64,000 nucleotides of DNA from Geomicrobium sp. JCM 19038 (GCF_000698125.1 NZ_BAXA01000001.1:476211-540210); one strand, 5' to 3'. Counted from the first letter of the stretch, positions 28,906-37,676 are shown. Notes: generated from the sequence alone by a model not told the origin. A program made the numbers and translations.

Positions 28906-30638
28906 AAGAAAAGCACAACAAAACGAGACGTTTTCAACGCTTAAAAAACTGGGACAGCCTGAAACTTTTAAAGTATGCAGTGATCGGTTTCTTTGCCTTA
29001 TTTCTGATGATTCCGTTGTTATCGGTGTTTATCGTCAGTTTCACTGGGGAACCGGTAAACCTTTTTGGTTCCTTTGTGAATCCGGAAATTCTCTCTACAA
29101 ACATAGAGCGACTTTCAAATGCTTCATTTGAACATTACGCAAATCTCTTTTCAAGCGGCAGTGTCTATTTATCAGCACTAAACAATAGTTTGTTACTTTC
29201 CATTTTAGTGTCAGTCATCGTCATTGTCATGTGTTTACCGATCGCATACGCGTTTGCAAGAACAGCGATGCCATTTAAGAAAACCTTAGCGGCGCTATGT
29301 ACGATGCCCATTATCGTACCGACATTTATTTCTGCTGCGGGCTTTATTATCATGTTCGGTCGTACAGGCTGGGTGACACACGTCTTTAATACAATGCTCG
29401 GAACAGAAGGCGCGATTTTTAATGTGTATTCAATGTTAGGCATCATTCTCGTGCAAGTGTTTTTCTTCTTTCCATTTGCCCTTTGGCCAATGGTTGCAGC
29501 ATTTAAGATTGCCGACCTTTCTGTTGAAGAAGCCTCACGGAATCTTGGGGCAAAAAGTTGGTCCACGATGGTATTTGTCACGTTGCCGCTTGCCTTACCG
29601 GGCATGATTTCGAGTGCACTACTCATTTTCACCGTCAGTTTTTCTGATTTTGGAACACCAATCATTTTAGCACCTGACGGCTTAAACTTAATCGTCGTGC
29701 AAGCGTACCGTGAAATCTCTGGATTCTTTAACTGGGCTGGCGCATCAATTTTAACGGTCATCATGGTCATTGTTGCGGCCATCTTCTTTTGGTTACAACG
29801 GTTGGCGACAAAAGGGAAAGATTACGGAACGGTTTCTGGTAAACCTAAAAAAGTAAAACTCAATGCAAAAAAAGCAGTGACATTACCGCTTTTCACTTAC
29901 ACAAGTCTCGTTGTTCTATTACCTGTGCTTACCGTCTTCTCTGTGTTTATTCAATCGATCGCAACGACATGGGGCCGCGATTTGTTACCGAGAGGATTTA
30001 CACTCGATCACTATGCAACGATCTTTACTCGCTCAACGGACAACATTATGAACAGCATTATTTTAGCGAGTGGTGCGCTTGTGATTAGTGTGATTGTTGC
30101 GACATTGGTAAGTTATTTTGTCGTACGACAAAATGCAACGAAACTTGATTTTATTGCCTCCATTCCTTTGGTCGTACCAGGAATTGCGCTTGGAATTGCG
30201 TTTATTCAGACGTTTAACACCGCTCCTTTACAATTAACAGGTACTGCTTTTCTATTAATTGTTGCGTACGCGATCCGTAGAATGCCATACATGATTCGCT
30301 CGACGATGGGCAGTATGATGGCCATCCGATCTGATATCGAAGAAGCCTCCGTAAACCTTGGGGCATCACGGTTGTTAACGTTAACGACAATTGTCGGTCC
30401 ATTGATGTTGCCAGGCATTGTCGCCGGATCCATTCTCGTATTCGTCACGGTTATTAAAGAAACGAGTGTAACGATTCTTTTGGCACCGTCAGAATGGGCG
30501 CCGATGAGTTTGATGGTATTCCAAAATATTTTACGTGGACAAATGTATACGGCATCTGCGATGGCAATTTTAATTATCGGTGTCGTACTCATCCTCCAAC
30601 TCGTCGCGAATCGCCTGACGAAAAATTCGTTATACTAA
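28902..30638 (+). CDS. ABC transporter permease, two fused membrane units (FbpB type)
   Basis: A 578-residue permease with about 12 helices, made of two homologous halves as in FbpB/AfuB/ThiP. ATG 28902 overlaps the ATPase stop by four bases. Each half has the EAA loop that contacts the ATPase: EEASRNLGAKSWSTMVFVTL near residue 210 and EEASVNLGASRLLTLTTIVG near 482. Because both units are fused, one gene supplies the whole channel. The following HAD phosphatase is 15 bases away, so the operon is receptor-ATPase-permease-phosphatase. Confidence 0.92.
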   Translation: MKEKHNKTRRFQRLKNWDSLKLLKYAVIGFFALFLMIPLLSVFIVSFTGEPVNLFGSFVNPEILSTNIERLSNASFEHYANLFSSGSVYLSALNNSLLLSILVSVIVIVMCLPIAYAFARTAMPFKKTLAALCTMPIIVPTFISAAGFIIMFGRTGWVTHVFNTMLGTEGAIFNVYSMLGIILVQVFFFFPFALWPMVAAFKIADLSVEEASRNLGAKSWSTMVFVTLPLALPGMISSALLIFTVSFSDFGTPIILAPDGLNLIVVQAYREISGFFNWAGASILTVIMVIVAAIFFWLQRLATKGKDYGTVSGKPKKVKLNAKKAVTLPLFTYTSLVVLLPVLTVFSVFIQSIATTWGRDLLPRGFTLDHYATIFTRSTDNIMNSIILASGALVISVIVATLVSYFVVRQNATKLDFIASIPLVVPGIALGIAFIQTFNTAPLQLTGTAFLLIVAYAIRRMPYMIRSTMGSMMAIRSDIEEASVNLGASRLLTLTTIVGPLMLPGIVAGSILVFVTVIKETSVTILLAPSEWAPMSLMVFQNILRGQMYTASAMAILIIGVVLILQLVANRLTKNSLY

Positions 30639-30653
30639 CAAAGGAGGAGTGGG

Positions 30654-31427
30654 ATGCAACGAGGCTATATCTTTGATTTAGACGGCACAATTTATTTAGG
30701 GAATAAAGAAATTCAAGGTGCTGCAAATACCATTCGCACGCTTCGAGAGCGTGGCGATCGGGTTTTGTTTATGTCGAACAATCCACTCTTTAGTAGACTT
30801 GATTTTAAAAAGAAGCTAGCAGCACTTTCCATTGACGTCAGTGTTAACGAGATTTATAACTCGAACTATATATTAGCAAGACATCTAAAGAGTCGTTTAA
30901 CAGCTATTGACCGCGTATTTGTCATTGGAGAAGCACCCTTATACGAAGAATTACAAAACGCAAACATCCCACTTACATTTCAACCAACAGAAGCGACCAT
31001 TGTTGTCGTCTCTTGGGACCGTGATTTTACGTATATAAAGTTGAAACAGGCGTACGATGCCTATCGAAACGGTGCGACGTTCATTGCAACAAACCCAGAT
31101 CGTACGTGTCCAATCGATGGGGGCGCAATTCCAGATTGCGGTGCAATCATTGGCGCAATTGAAGGGGCAACAGGGGAGAAAATCACAGAAATTGCCGGTA
31201 AACCATCGAGCATTACGACGAGTGTCATCCAAGACGCCGTTGGATTACCGACAACGTCTTGTTATATGATCGGTGATCGGTTAGAAACCGATATTAAGAT
31301 GGCAAATGACGCCAATTGGCACAGTGTCCTCGTATTAACGGGTGTAACAACAACGGATATGCTCGAGAAGTCGCTGATCGTGCCTAAGACGACACTGCAA
31401 AGCGTAAGAGAATTAGTAGACATCTAA
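30654..31427 (+). CDS. HAD-superfamily IIA phosphatase (NagD/AraL-like)
   Basis: A 257-residue cytosolic phosphatase. ATG 30654 follows AAAGGAGGAG. HAD motifs: FDLDGTIYLG (nucleophile Asp) at residues 5-14, MSNNP near 40, the IAGKPS Lys near 182 and MIGDRLETDIKMA near 203. The cap is of the IIA type, as in NagD, AraL and glycerol-phosphate phosphatases. As the last gene of the operon it could remove phosphate from the imported ester. NagD proteins otherwise have broad low-specificity activity, so the substrate is inferred from context only. Confidence 0.87.
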   Translation: MQRGYIFDLDGTIYLGNKEIQGAANTIRTLRERGDRVLFMSNNPLFSRLDFKKKLAALSIDVSVNEIYNSNYILARHLKSRLTAIDRVFVIGEAPLYEELQNANIPLTFQPTEATIVVVSWDRDFTYIKLKQAYDAYRNGATFIATNPDRTCPIDGGAIPDCGAIIGAIEGATGEKITEIAGKPSSITTSVIQDAVGLPTTSCYMIGDRLETDIKMANDANWHSVLVLTGVTTTDMLEKSLIVPKTTLQSVRELVDI

Positions 31428-31459
31428 AAAGTACAATGCCGCTAAGCATTGTACTTTTT
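31426..31459. terminator. Bidirectional terminator
   Basis: AAAAAGTACAATGC pairs perfectly with GCATTGTACTTTTT around six bases. It ends the phosphate-ester operon and also lies downstream of the convergent deaminase transcript. Confidence 0.9.
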
Positions 31460-31479
31460 CTTATCAAATAGATCCTCCG

Positions 31480-31640
31480 TCAAATGACGAGTTCATCACC
31501 TGTATCAAAGCGAGATTCATCACTCGTAGCACCTGTTACGAGGGCAACCTTATTTTTGGAGTCGTGCCAACGTGTTCCTACCCTCAACTAAACGTAATGG
31601 CCGTCAAATACCTGGTATGGAGTAACGACAAACGTATTCG
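31480..31640 (-). pseudogene. Unexplained coding-like fragment after the deaminase gene
   Basis: On the minus strand a frame from about 31640 to the TGA at 31482-31480 reads as protein-like sequence with a single internal TAG, for example TNTFVVTPYQVFDGHYV before it and LRVGTRWHDSKNKVALVTGA after it. There is no plausible start or ribosome binding site. It may be the relic of a gene or a further sequencing error in a small gene. I do not recognise the family. Confidence 0.3.
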
Positions 31641-32120
31641 TTACACACGTGAACGTCGTTTAGCGTGAAGTGATTTGATTTGTTCGCTCAGTTCATGTAC
31701 AGGACCATCAACGTTTGCGTTAACTAACACGTCTTGAATGGATAAAGGCTTTAGATTCCCTGCTTGTTGTCCCCATTCTTTTCGCCATTCCCGTAACTGT
31801 GCGCTTGAGCTTGCGTAAATGATTCGACCTAATCCAGCAAGACCGTGAGCGGATGCACACATCGGACAATGTTCACCGGATGTGTACACCGTAGCTTTTT
31901 TACGTTCTTGTTCACTTAAATGGATCGCTGCATATTGAGCAATTGAAAATTCAGGGTGTTTCGTTGGGTCGCCACTTGAGGTTCGGTTATAATCTTCAAA
32001 CAACACTTCACCGTCTTCGGATACGAGTAGTGACCCAAAAGGGTCGTTTCCTTCTTCCAATGCGAGGGCTGCAAGCACTACGCATCGTTCTAAATACGTA
32101 TAATCTTGTTCGGTAATCAT
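31641..32120 (-). CDS. Nucleoside deaminase (cytidine/guanine/tRNA-adenosine deaminase family)
   Basis: A 159-residue zinc hydrolase. ATG 32120 follows AAGGAGATG. Zinc site: HPEF near residue 54 with catalytic Glu, and EHCPMCASA near 83 with two Cys ligands. Most relatives have HAE; the HPE form occurs in guanine deaminase-like and yeast cytosine-deaminase-like members. It lacks the extra residues typical of TadA, and the core FGSLLVSEDGEVLFEDYN is typical of small-molecule deaminases. It is monocistronic; the substrate base is unknown. Confidence 0.85.
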   Translation of the reverse strand: MITEQDYTYLERCVVLAALALEEGNDPFGSLLVSEDGEVLFEDYNRTSSGDPTKHPEFSIAQYAAIHLSEQERKKATVYTSGEHCPMCASAHGLAGLGRIIYASSSAQLREWRKEWGQQAGNLKPLSIQDVLVNANVDGPVHELSEQIKSLHAKRRSRV

Positions 32121-32220
32121 AGAAACATCTCCTTATCGAGTTCATTTGGTTGCCTTTATTAATGTTATGGTAAAATAAACCGTCACCAATGTCATCTCAT
32201 TCAACACTGGAGGGAAAAGT

Positions 32221-33552
32221 TTGCAACGCTTGTATTATGCTATTGTACTTAGTATTGTTTTTATCGGATTGGCGTTAGAATCGACTCTCTTATTATCACT
32301 ATGTGGAATTCTAAGTCTTCCGATGTTTTTTTATTCATTTTACAGAAGTAATCGTCTCTTCAAAGGGATGGGACTTGCTTTTTTAGTTATAGGTGCGGTG
32401 TTATTACCGTTTAGTACGATTTCTTTCAATGAGTTGCCGCAATTGTTCTCGAGTAATTTGACGCTCGTCGTGTTTGTAGCAATCGTTCCGCTCATGCAAG
32501 CAGCAATTGAAACCCTTTATTATGATCGAAACGTTAACGCTTGGCTATTTACACGAGCAAACACGACTGGGAAAGTTGAAAACCGCGCCTTGTTAACGAC
32601 CTATGGGTTCGTTCCATTTATGAATTTCTCAATTTTACCTTTGTTGCAAAACACGTTAAATGATCATCTATCTGAGCTACCAAAGAAGACACGAAACAGC
32701 ATCATTAGCAAATCAACACTTCGTGCTTATGCGTTAGCACTCGTTTGGATGCCAATGGAAATTATGGTCGTAACCGCGATTGGGTTAACAGGGGAGAGCT
32801 ATTTCTCGTTGTTACCTTATTTATTGTTATTGTCCGTTACGATGACAATCATTGAAATGGTCCGGCCTCGCGTATTAAAAGGGACAAGCCTGAATCTAAT
32901 CAACGATTATACGAATGCCAAGGGAAGGTCGAAAGGTTCACTCGTAACGGCTGTTGTCGTCTTTTTACTTCTCGTTACATTAATCGGAGAGTGGTTAGAG
33001 CTTTCATTTTTACTCACGGTTATTTTACTGATTCCATTGTTTTCGTATACTTGGACGTTGCTCTTTGGCAAATCAAAACCCTTTATAGCAAACGGACAAA
33101 GTGCGTTAGGGAAACAATTGAAAACGGGGATTCATCCGTTCCTTGTACTATTTATGTCACTCGGTTGGTTTACAGGAATCTTAAATCAAACCGAATTACT
33201 TACCATCGTACAAGAACCTTTACGGGCATTTGAAGAGCATCCGTACGTCTTACTGTTGTTAATCCCATTAAGTTTTTATTCCTTGGCACTAATCGGAATT
33301 CACCCGATTGCATCAATGGTTTTAGTTCATGAAATCGTGGCACCGATCTTACAACCAGGCATGCCAATCGAACTTACCGTAATGTATATCGTCAGTGCAT
33401 TAGCAACGTTTACGATGTCTCCTTATGGAATTGTCGTAACGATGACCGCCCGTCATACGAACCAGAATCCATACCGAATTATGCTTACGAATTTACCGTT
33501 TGCGTTGCTGTTTGGAGTAATAGCAGTGGGGTTATTGATCCTCATTCCTTAA
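32221..33552 (+). CDS. Polytopic membrane protein, ion-transporter-like
   Basis: A 443-residue, very hydrophobic protein with about 12 predicted helices. TTG 32221 is favoured because GGAGGG lies six bases upstream. Two halves each end in a polar re-entrant-like stretch (RAYALALVWMPMEIMVVTAI near 170; PIASMVLVHEIVAP near 365 and LATFTMSPYGIVVTMTARHT near 398), a layout like the ion-transporter (ArsB/DASS/CitM) superfamily. I do not recognise a specific family. It is followed by its own terminator and precedes the recombinase region. Substrate unknown. Confidence 0.65.
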   Translation: MQRLYYAIVLSIVFIGLALESTLLLSLCGILSLPMFFYSFYRSNRLFKGMGLAFLVIGAVLLPFSTISFNELPQLFSSNLTLVVFVAIVPLMQAAIETLYYDRNVNAWLFTRANTTGKVENRALLTTYGFVPFMNFSILPLLQNTLNDHLSELPKKTRNSIISKSTLRAYALALVWMPMEIMVVTAIGLTGESYFSLLPYLLLLSVTMTIIEMVRPRVLKGTSLNLINDYTNAKGRSKGSLVTAVVVFLLLVTLIGEWLELSFLLTVILLIPLFSYTWTLLFGKSKPFIANGQSALGKQLKTGIHPFLVLFMSLGWFTGILNQTELLTIVQEPLRAFEEHPYVLLLLIPLSFYSLALIGIHPIASMVLVHEIVAPILQPGMPIELTVMYIVSALATFTMSPYGIVVTMTARHTNQNPYRIMLTNLPFALLFGVIAVGLLILIP

Positions 33553-33556
33553 ATTT

Positions 33557-33590
33557 AAACACACATAGCAATGTTCTATGTGTGTTTTTT
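33557..33590 (+). terminator. Rho-independent terminator
   Basis: AAACACACATAG (33557-33568) pairs with CTATGTGTGTTT (33576-33587) around CAATGTT and is followed by Ts, five bases after the membrane protein stop. Confidence 0.9.
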
Positions 33591-33602
33591 TGGTGCGTAT
33601 TA

Positions 33603-33712
33603 ATGTAACACAATATCTATTTTGTTACATAAGATTTTTGCTAAGTAAATCAAAGAGAACGACTGTTATGATGAGGTTTTTTGATTACTTACTAGCGAAT
33701 CATAATGTAACA
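33603..33712. repeat. Three ATGTAACA elements upstream of the recombinase gene
   Basis: ATGTAACA at 33603-33610 and its inverse TGTTACAT at 33623-33630 form an 8-bp inverted repeat with 12 bases between; a third ATGTAACA lies at 33705-33712, 50 bases before the recombinase start. Such clustering suggests binding sites for the recombinase or a regulator of it. Confidence 0.5.
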
Positions 33713-33762
33713 TATTGCGTTCACATTACTTCTAAGGTAATCTGATTAGAGGAGGCGATTTT

Positions 33763-34482
33763 GTGGAGAAAAGAGAAGTAGCTCCGTATGTTTATTTGAC
33801 TGATGAACAATACGAACGCCTACATGAACGTTACGGCAAAGATCAATTAGAAAAGCGAATTTATCAGCTATCTAAGAAGAAGCAAAACGGTGAAAAGCCA
33901 CTTGAGTTAAGTGATTATCACTCTTTACGAACCAAGGGGATGCAGCTCGTTGAACCAATTCGCAATCGAGATGATATCCAGTTAATGAAACGAATATTAA
34001 AGCGCGATAGTTTACGGAATTATTTTCTGTTTTCACTCGGTTTAAATACAGGGATGCGAATTAGTGATTTTATCGGTTTACGCGTAAACGACGTTTTAAA
34101 CCGTAAACATATTGAAGTCATTGAGAAGAAGACCGGGAAAACACGCCGGTTTAAAGTCAATTTCGAACTGCAACAAGACATTCATGAGTATGTCGAAGGA
34201 ATGGCAACTACAGATTACTTATTTCCGTCTAAGAAGACGAAAGAGCCGATTAGTCGTGTACAGGCGTATCGTATTCTTCGAAAAGCCGCTGATCGCGCAG
34301 GTCTTCAGAGTATCGGAACGCATAGCATGCGGAAAAGCTTAGGTTATCATTTTTACAATCAAACGAAAGATGTTGCGATCTTACAAGAAATTTTTAACCA
34401 TTCAACACCGCAAATTACGAAGCGTTATATTGGCATTCGCCAAGATGAAATTGACGAGAGTTTGGATGATTTTTACCTATGA
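33763..34482 (+). CDS. Small tyrosine recombinase/integrase
   Basis: A 239-residue site-specific recombinase. GTG 33763 follows GAGGAGG. The catalytic residues are all seen: Arg in NTGMRISDFIGLR near residue 98, Lys in the EKKTGKTRRF beta-hairpin, HSMRKS near 187 (His, Arg), His in FNHST near 210 and the nucleophile Tyr in TKRYIGI near 221. The N-terminal 75 residues, with PYVYLTDEQYERLHERYG, are short and helical. It is not next to phage or conjugation genes. A perfect inverted repeat begins three bases after its stop, a candidate target site. Similar small integrases occur on Bacillus plasmids and islands. Confidence 0.9.
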   Translation: MEKREVAPYVYLTDEQYERLHERYGKDQLEKRIYQLSKKKQNGEKPLELSDYHSLRTKGMQLVEPIRNRDDIQLMKRILKRDSLRNYFLFSLGLNTGMRISDFIGLRVNDVLNRKHIEVIEKKTGKTRRFKVNFELQQDIHEYVEGMATTDYLFPSKKTKEPISRVQAYRILRKAADRAGLQSIGTHSMRKSLGYHFYNQTKDVAILQEIFNHSTPQITKRYIGIRQDEIDESLDDFYL

Positions 34483-34484
34483 GC

Positions 34485-34540
34485 GAATTTGCAAATTAGA
34501 TGGGTTATCACCCATGTCCGTCCATCTAATTTGCAAATTC
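34485..34540. repeat. Perfect 19-bp inverted repeat after the recombinase gene
   Basis: GAATTTGCAAATTAGATGG (34485-34503) is repeated in perfect inverse at 34522-34540, with 18 bases between. Each arm contains the 12-bp palindrome AATTTGCAAATT. No T-run follows, so a simple terminator is unlikely. Position and symmetry suggest a recombination or attachment site for the adjacent tyrosine recombinase; that is inference. Confidence 0.65.
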
Positions 34541-34697
34541 AAGCGTGTGATTGATGATTAAGAAAATTCATCCATCTCACCTGAAAAAAATGCTCTACTG
34601 TATACACTGATCCTGCGTTCAAGAAAAGCACAGGTCTTACAAAAACACGAACTGGAATTACCTGTTTAACGTTAAATGATCTAATGGGGGACAATAA

Positions 34698-35119
34698 ATG
34701 AAACGAGTCGATGTAGTTTATGCGCTTATTTATGATGACACAACTAGCAAGATTCTTACGGTTGGAAACAGACGTGAAAATGAGAGTAAGTGGAGCCTTC
34801 CAGGTGGAGCAAGGAACGTGGAGAGACATTAGAACGAGCTGTTATTCGCGAGACATTAGAAGAAACTGGATTACACGTTACAATTAAAAATATTGTTGCC
34901 ATTAATGAGAAATTCTTTCCGCACGCACATGCAATATTTTTCACCTTTGGGGTTAGAGTAGTAGGGGGAGAGCTTTCCATTAACGATTCAAATGAAATTA
35001 CCGATATCCGTTGGATTGATATAGAAGAAGCTGAAAAAATAATGGATTACTTTCCTAATGGCGTTCAATGTTTCGTAGAACATAGTGTGGCAGCTCCTTA
35101 TTATTTCCAAAATGAATAG
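34698..35119 (+). CDS. Nudix hydrolase (one apparent frameshift)
   Basis: A pyrophosphohydrolase of about 140 residues acting on nucleoside diphosphate derivatives. ATG 34698 follows GGGGGA. One missing A at AA 34811-34812 breaks the Nudix box; when restored it reads LPGGAKERGETLERAVIRET then LEETG, matching GX5EX7REUXEEXGU. The C-terminal part FFTFGVRVVGGELSINDSNE and the following ITDIRWIDIEEAE are typical. The substrate cannot be named. It lies 157 bases after the inverted repeat of the recombinase and is not clearly linked to its neighbours. Confidence 0.85.
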
Positions 35120-35218
35120 AACAAAAAGAACAATTACATAATTAAAAAAGCAAATTCTATGCTATACATTGGCATTCGCATTTTTATTGTAAATAAAATA
35201 ACTCAAGTCTTTGACAGC

Positions 35219-35809
35219 CTAGACACGATCTAAGTGATTCGTATCGTTGATAAAATGAATGACCTTTTCTTTATCCGTAAATTCAATCATGCTAATCCCT
35301 GTATCTCCGATCTTAAAGTAGTAATCCATGTTAACTTGCATTTGCAAAAAGGCTCGTAAAATACTAATAATGACACCACCATGAGCAACAATCGCAATGC
35401 GATCGTATGTATTTTCTGCGACAATTTTAGAAAATATCGTTTCAATTCTCATACGAAACTCGATGAATGATTCACCATCTTCAAAACGATCATGAAGGAA
35501 TGTTGGCTGCGGATGCTTTTTCGCTTCGTCAAAAGACATGCCTGCCTGGATCCCATTATTAAATTCCATTAATTCATCTTCCAACTTCACTGGACAACCA
35601 ATTGTTTCCGCTAATGTTTCAGCAGTTTCTCGCGCTCTCTTTAATGTACTTGCCCAAATAAAATCTGGTGGAAAGTCATTTTTTACTTTATGTACTAAAC
35701 TTCTCACTTGTTTTCTACCCATTTCCGTCAATTCAAAGTCTGCTCTTCCCTCATGCACGTTTAATAGATCTGCTTCCGATTCCCCGTGCCTAATTAATAG
35801 TAGTTGCAT
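35219..35809 (-). CDS. Histidine phosphatase family protein (phosphoglycerate-mutase-like)
   Basis: A 196-residue phosphatase. ATG 35809 follows GGGGGAGA; the longer upstream frame lacks a site. The catalytic RHG motif LLIRHGESEADLL is at residues 4-16, ELTEMGRKQVRSL follows, and the second catalytic His is in AIVAHGGVI near 145. The gene is complete and alone on the minus strand. Relatives act on sugar phosphates, nucleotides or cofactor precursors; none can be chosen here. Confidence 0.88.
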   Translation of the reverse strand: MQLLLIRHGESEADLLNVHEGRADFELTEMGRKQVRSLVHKVKNDFPPDFIWASTLKRARETAETLAETIGCPVKLEDELMEFNNGIQAGMSFDEAKKHPQPTFLHDRFEDGESFIEFRMRIETIFSKIVAENTYDRIAIVAHGGVIISILRAFLQMQVNMDYYFKIGDTGISMIEFTDKEKVIHFINDTNHLDRV

Positions 35810-36145
35810 ACCTGTCTCCCCCTTATATTTGTTAAAGCAGAACGATATAATATCATAGTTCAACGGTATATTCAAATAAATAAGAAATGTTTATTTTCGG
35901 GACGACTTTAATCTACTCGTTATAAAAGAATGAAACGAGTCATTACGTTCACTCCCTCTTCACCAATGTACTTCATTAATCGTTTGTTAATTGCAGTGAC
36001 TTTCATAGGTTTAAAGTCATTTGACAACAAAATACTAGTTCAATTTTACGTTACTAAAGAACGGACTTATAGGCAAATGGTTGACTTCTTATTAAAAATA
36101 CTCCGAAAATAGTAGAAGGGATCATACTTAGGAGGCATAGTTGAG

Positions 36146-36781
36146 ATGAGCAATAAGAAAGATGAATTATATAAAGATTTAACACAATTAAGAACGAAAC
36201 AAATCGTTGATACGCTTTCACATGCTGAAAAACAGAAACTACAGGCGGTTATTTACGATGTTGAACAACAATTAGAAAAACAACATAAGAAGAAGTTCGA
36301 TCTTCATCAATTGCAAGAAGAGAGTTGGGTGAAAATCCACGCATTTCGTAACTTCTCGTTTGAAGATGTAACACCTAAGAAAACCTTCATGGATGTTCTT
36401 TTAAGCCGCCCGCAATTTCTTTACTATAGTGTGAACGTTGAAGAGGAAGATTGGGAAGTGAATTCGTTACAATTCTCAGACACGATGATGTTGAAAACGA
36501 TGTTTGAAAAAGACGGTATCGTATTCTCGGAGGTCCTGCCAGGATTCATGGACTATTTTGATAGTAACCAAGTGACCAAGGAAGAAAAAGAACAAATGGA
36601 GCGATTACCAGATCCTAAATGGTGTCTTTTAAAAGTAGATGAGATGGTAGAGCTCGATGAGACCTTAAAAAGTACCAATATAGAATTACATGACATGGTT
36701 CTTTGGCTCAAGGAAATGTGGCATAAGGATTATCAGCTCTTTATTGAGTACGACGAAGCGCTGACGATTACGATCTCCTAA
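36146..36781 (+). CDS. Hypothetical protein, tandem paralogue A (211 residues)
   Basis: An unrecognised soluble, acidic protein. The start ATG 36146 follows ACTTAGGAGGC. It shares with the next gene a Leu/Gln-rich N-terminus, an HAFRNFSFEDVTPKKTFMDV segment with DVLLSRP near residue 80, LPDPKWCLLKVDEMVELDE near 152 and WLKEMWHKDY near 188. No signal peptide or membrane segment. Since even the upstream sequence ATACTTAGGAGGC is duplicated, the two genes arose by tandem duplication and have diverged strongly. Function unknown. Confidence 0.7.
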   Translation: MSNKKDELYKDLTQLRTKQIVDTLSHAEKQKLQAVIYDVEQQLEKQHKKKFDLHQLQEESWVKIHAFRNFSFEDVTPKKTFMDVLLSRPQFLYYSVNVEEEDWEVNSLQFSDTMMLKTMFEKDGIVFSEVLPGFMDYFDSNQVTKEEKEQMERLPDPKWCLLKVDEMVELDETLKSTNIELHDMVLWLKEMWHKDYQLFIEYDEALTITIS

Positions 36782-36966
36782 GTCGTTGTCAATTTAAATA
36801 CATTGCTGATTGGTATTGTACGTAATGTTGTAGGCGGTTTTCATTGACTTTTAATCATTGCGATCATTGTATGGGTACATATGAAATTACACTAAAGAAG
36901 TAAGAGGAATTTCATTATTACTTTATTTCAAGGTTTATCAAATTATACTTAGGAGGCGTTTTGTAA

Positions 36967-37617
36967 ATGAGTATTGAATTTGAACCAATCTATAGAGAAT
37001 TACTTCAATTAAGAATAAAACAAGTGAATGGAAAGCTTTCACACGAAGAACAACAAGAGCTTAAAACGGTTATTCGTACTGTCGAACAACCTGTTGAAGA
37101 AAAATACGGTAAAAACGACGACTACAATCAATCTCAAGAAGAGCGATGGGTGAGCTTTCATGCCTATCGCAACATCTCTTTCTATAAAATAGAACCTAAA
37201 AGAAGCGTAATGGATGTTCTTTTAAGAAGGCCAGCACCTATACCAGAAATACAACCTTATGGTGTCACCTTCGATGATTATCAGGAAGGAACGCTACAGT
37301 ACCGTAGTGTTTTGACGTTAAAATCACTTTTTGAAGATCAACACATGACGTGTACATTTTCAGAACTAATTCCAGCTACATTCGACGAATTCTTGGTCGA
37401 GGATGTCACAGAAGAGCAGAAACATATAATGGAACGTTTGCCAGAACCTCAGTGGGGTCTTTCCAAACTAGAAGCACTTGAAGGTTTAGAAGAAAAGTTG
37501 GCTAATAACCGAGAATTACAAGAGATGGTCAGTTGGTTAAAGGAAATGTGGCAAAATGAGTATAAAGTAATCGCTGATTTTGATGTGGCACTAAAATTTA
37601 GAGTGCCTGAACAGTAA
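36967..37617 (+). CDS. Hypothetical protein, tandem paralogue B (216 residues)
   Basis: Second copy of the pair. ATG 36967 follows ATACTTAGGAGGC, the same leader as copy A. Matching segments are HAYRNISFYKIEPKRSVMDV with DVLLRRP, LPEPQWGLSKLEALEGLEE and WLKEMWQNEY. The central 40 residues differ most between the copies, as expected if that part contacts a variable partner. A good terminator follows. Immunity or antidote proteins often occur as diverged tandem copies, but no toxin gene is visible nearby, so I propose no role. Confidence 0.7.
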   Translation: MSIEFEPIYRELLQLRIKQVNGKLSHEEQQELKTVIRTVEQPVEEKYGKNDDYNQSQEERWVSFHAYRNISFYKIEPKRSVMDVLLRRPAPIPEIQPYGVTFDDYQEGTLQYRSVLTLKSLFEDQHMTCTFSELIPATFDEFLVEDVTEEQKHIMERLPEPQWGLSKLEALEGLEEKLANNRELQEMVSWLKEMWQNEYKVIADFDVALKFRVPEQ

Positions 37618-37642
37618 GATCCCTTAGCCATACTTGAAGCAG

Positions 37643-37676
37643 AAGTATTCACACTTTAAGTGAATACTTTTGTTTT
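37643..37676 (+). terminator. Rho-independent terminator
   Basis: AAGTATTCAC (37643-37652) pairs with GTGAATACTT (37660-37669), followed by a T-rich run. It ends the tandem paralogue transcript. Confidence 0.8.

Noticed and set aside
26733..30638. Ferric iron transporter
   Set aside because: The receptor family is also used for phosphonates and sugar phosphates; no iron-binding Tyr pair or Fur box is evident and the neighbours concern glycerol phosphate.
33763..34482. Prophage or conjugative element marked by the small integrase
   Set aside because: No phage structural, replication or conjugation genes lie nearby; only the recombinase and its repeat are seen.
35930..36112. 60-codon ORF starting MKRVITFTPSSPMYF
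   Set aside because: No ribosome binding site, atypical composition and no recognisable features; probably chance in an intergenic stretch.
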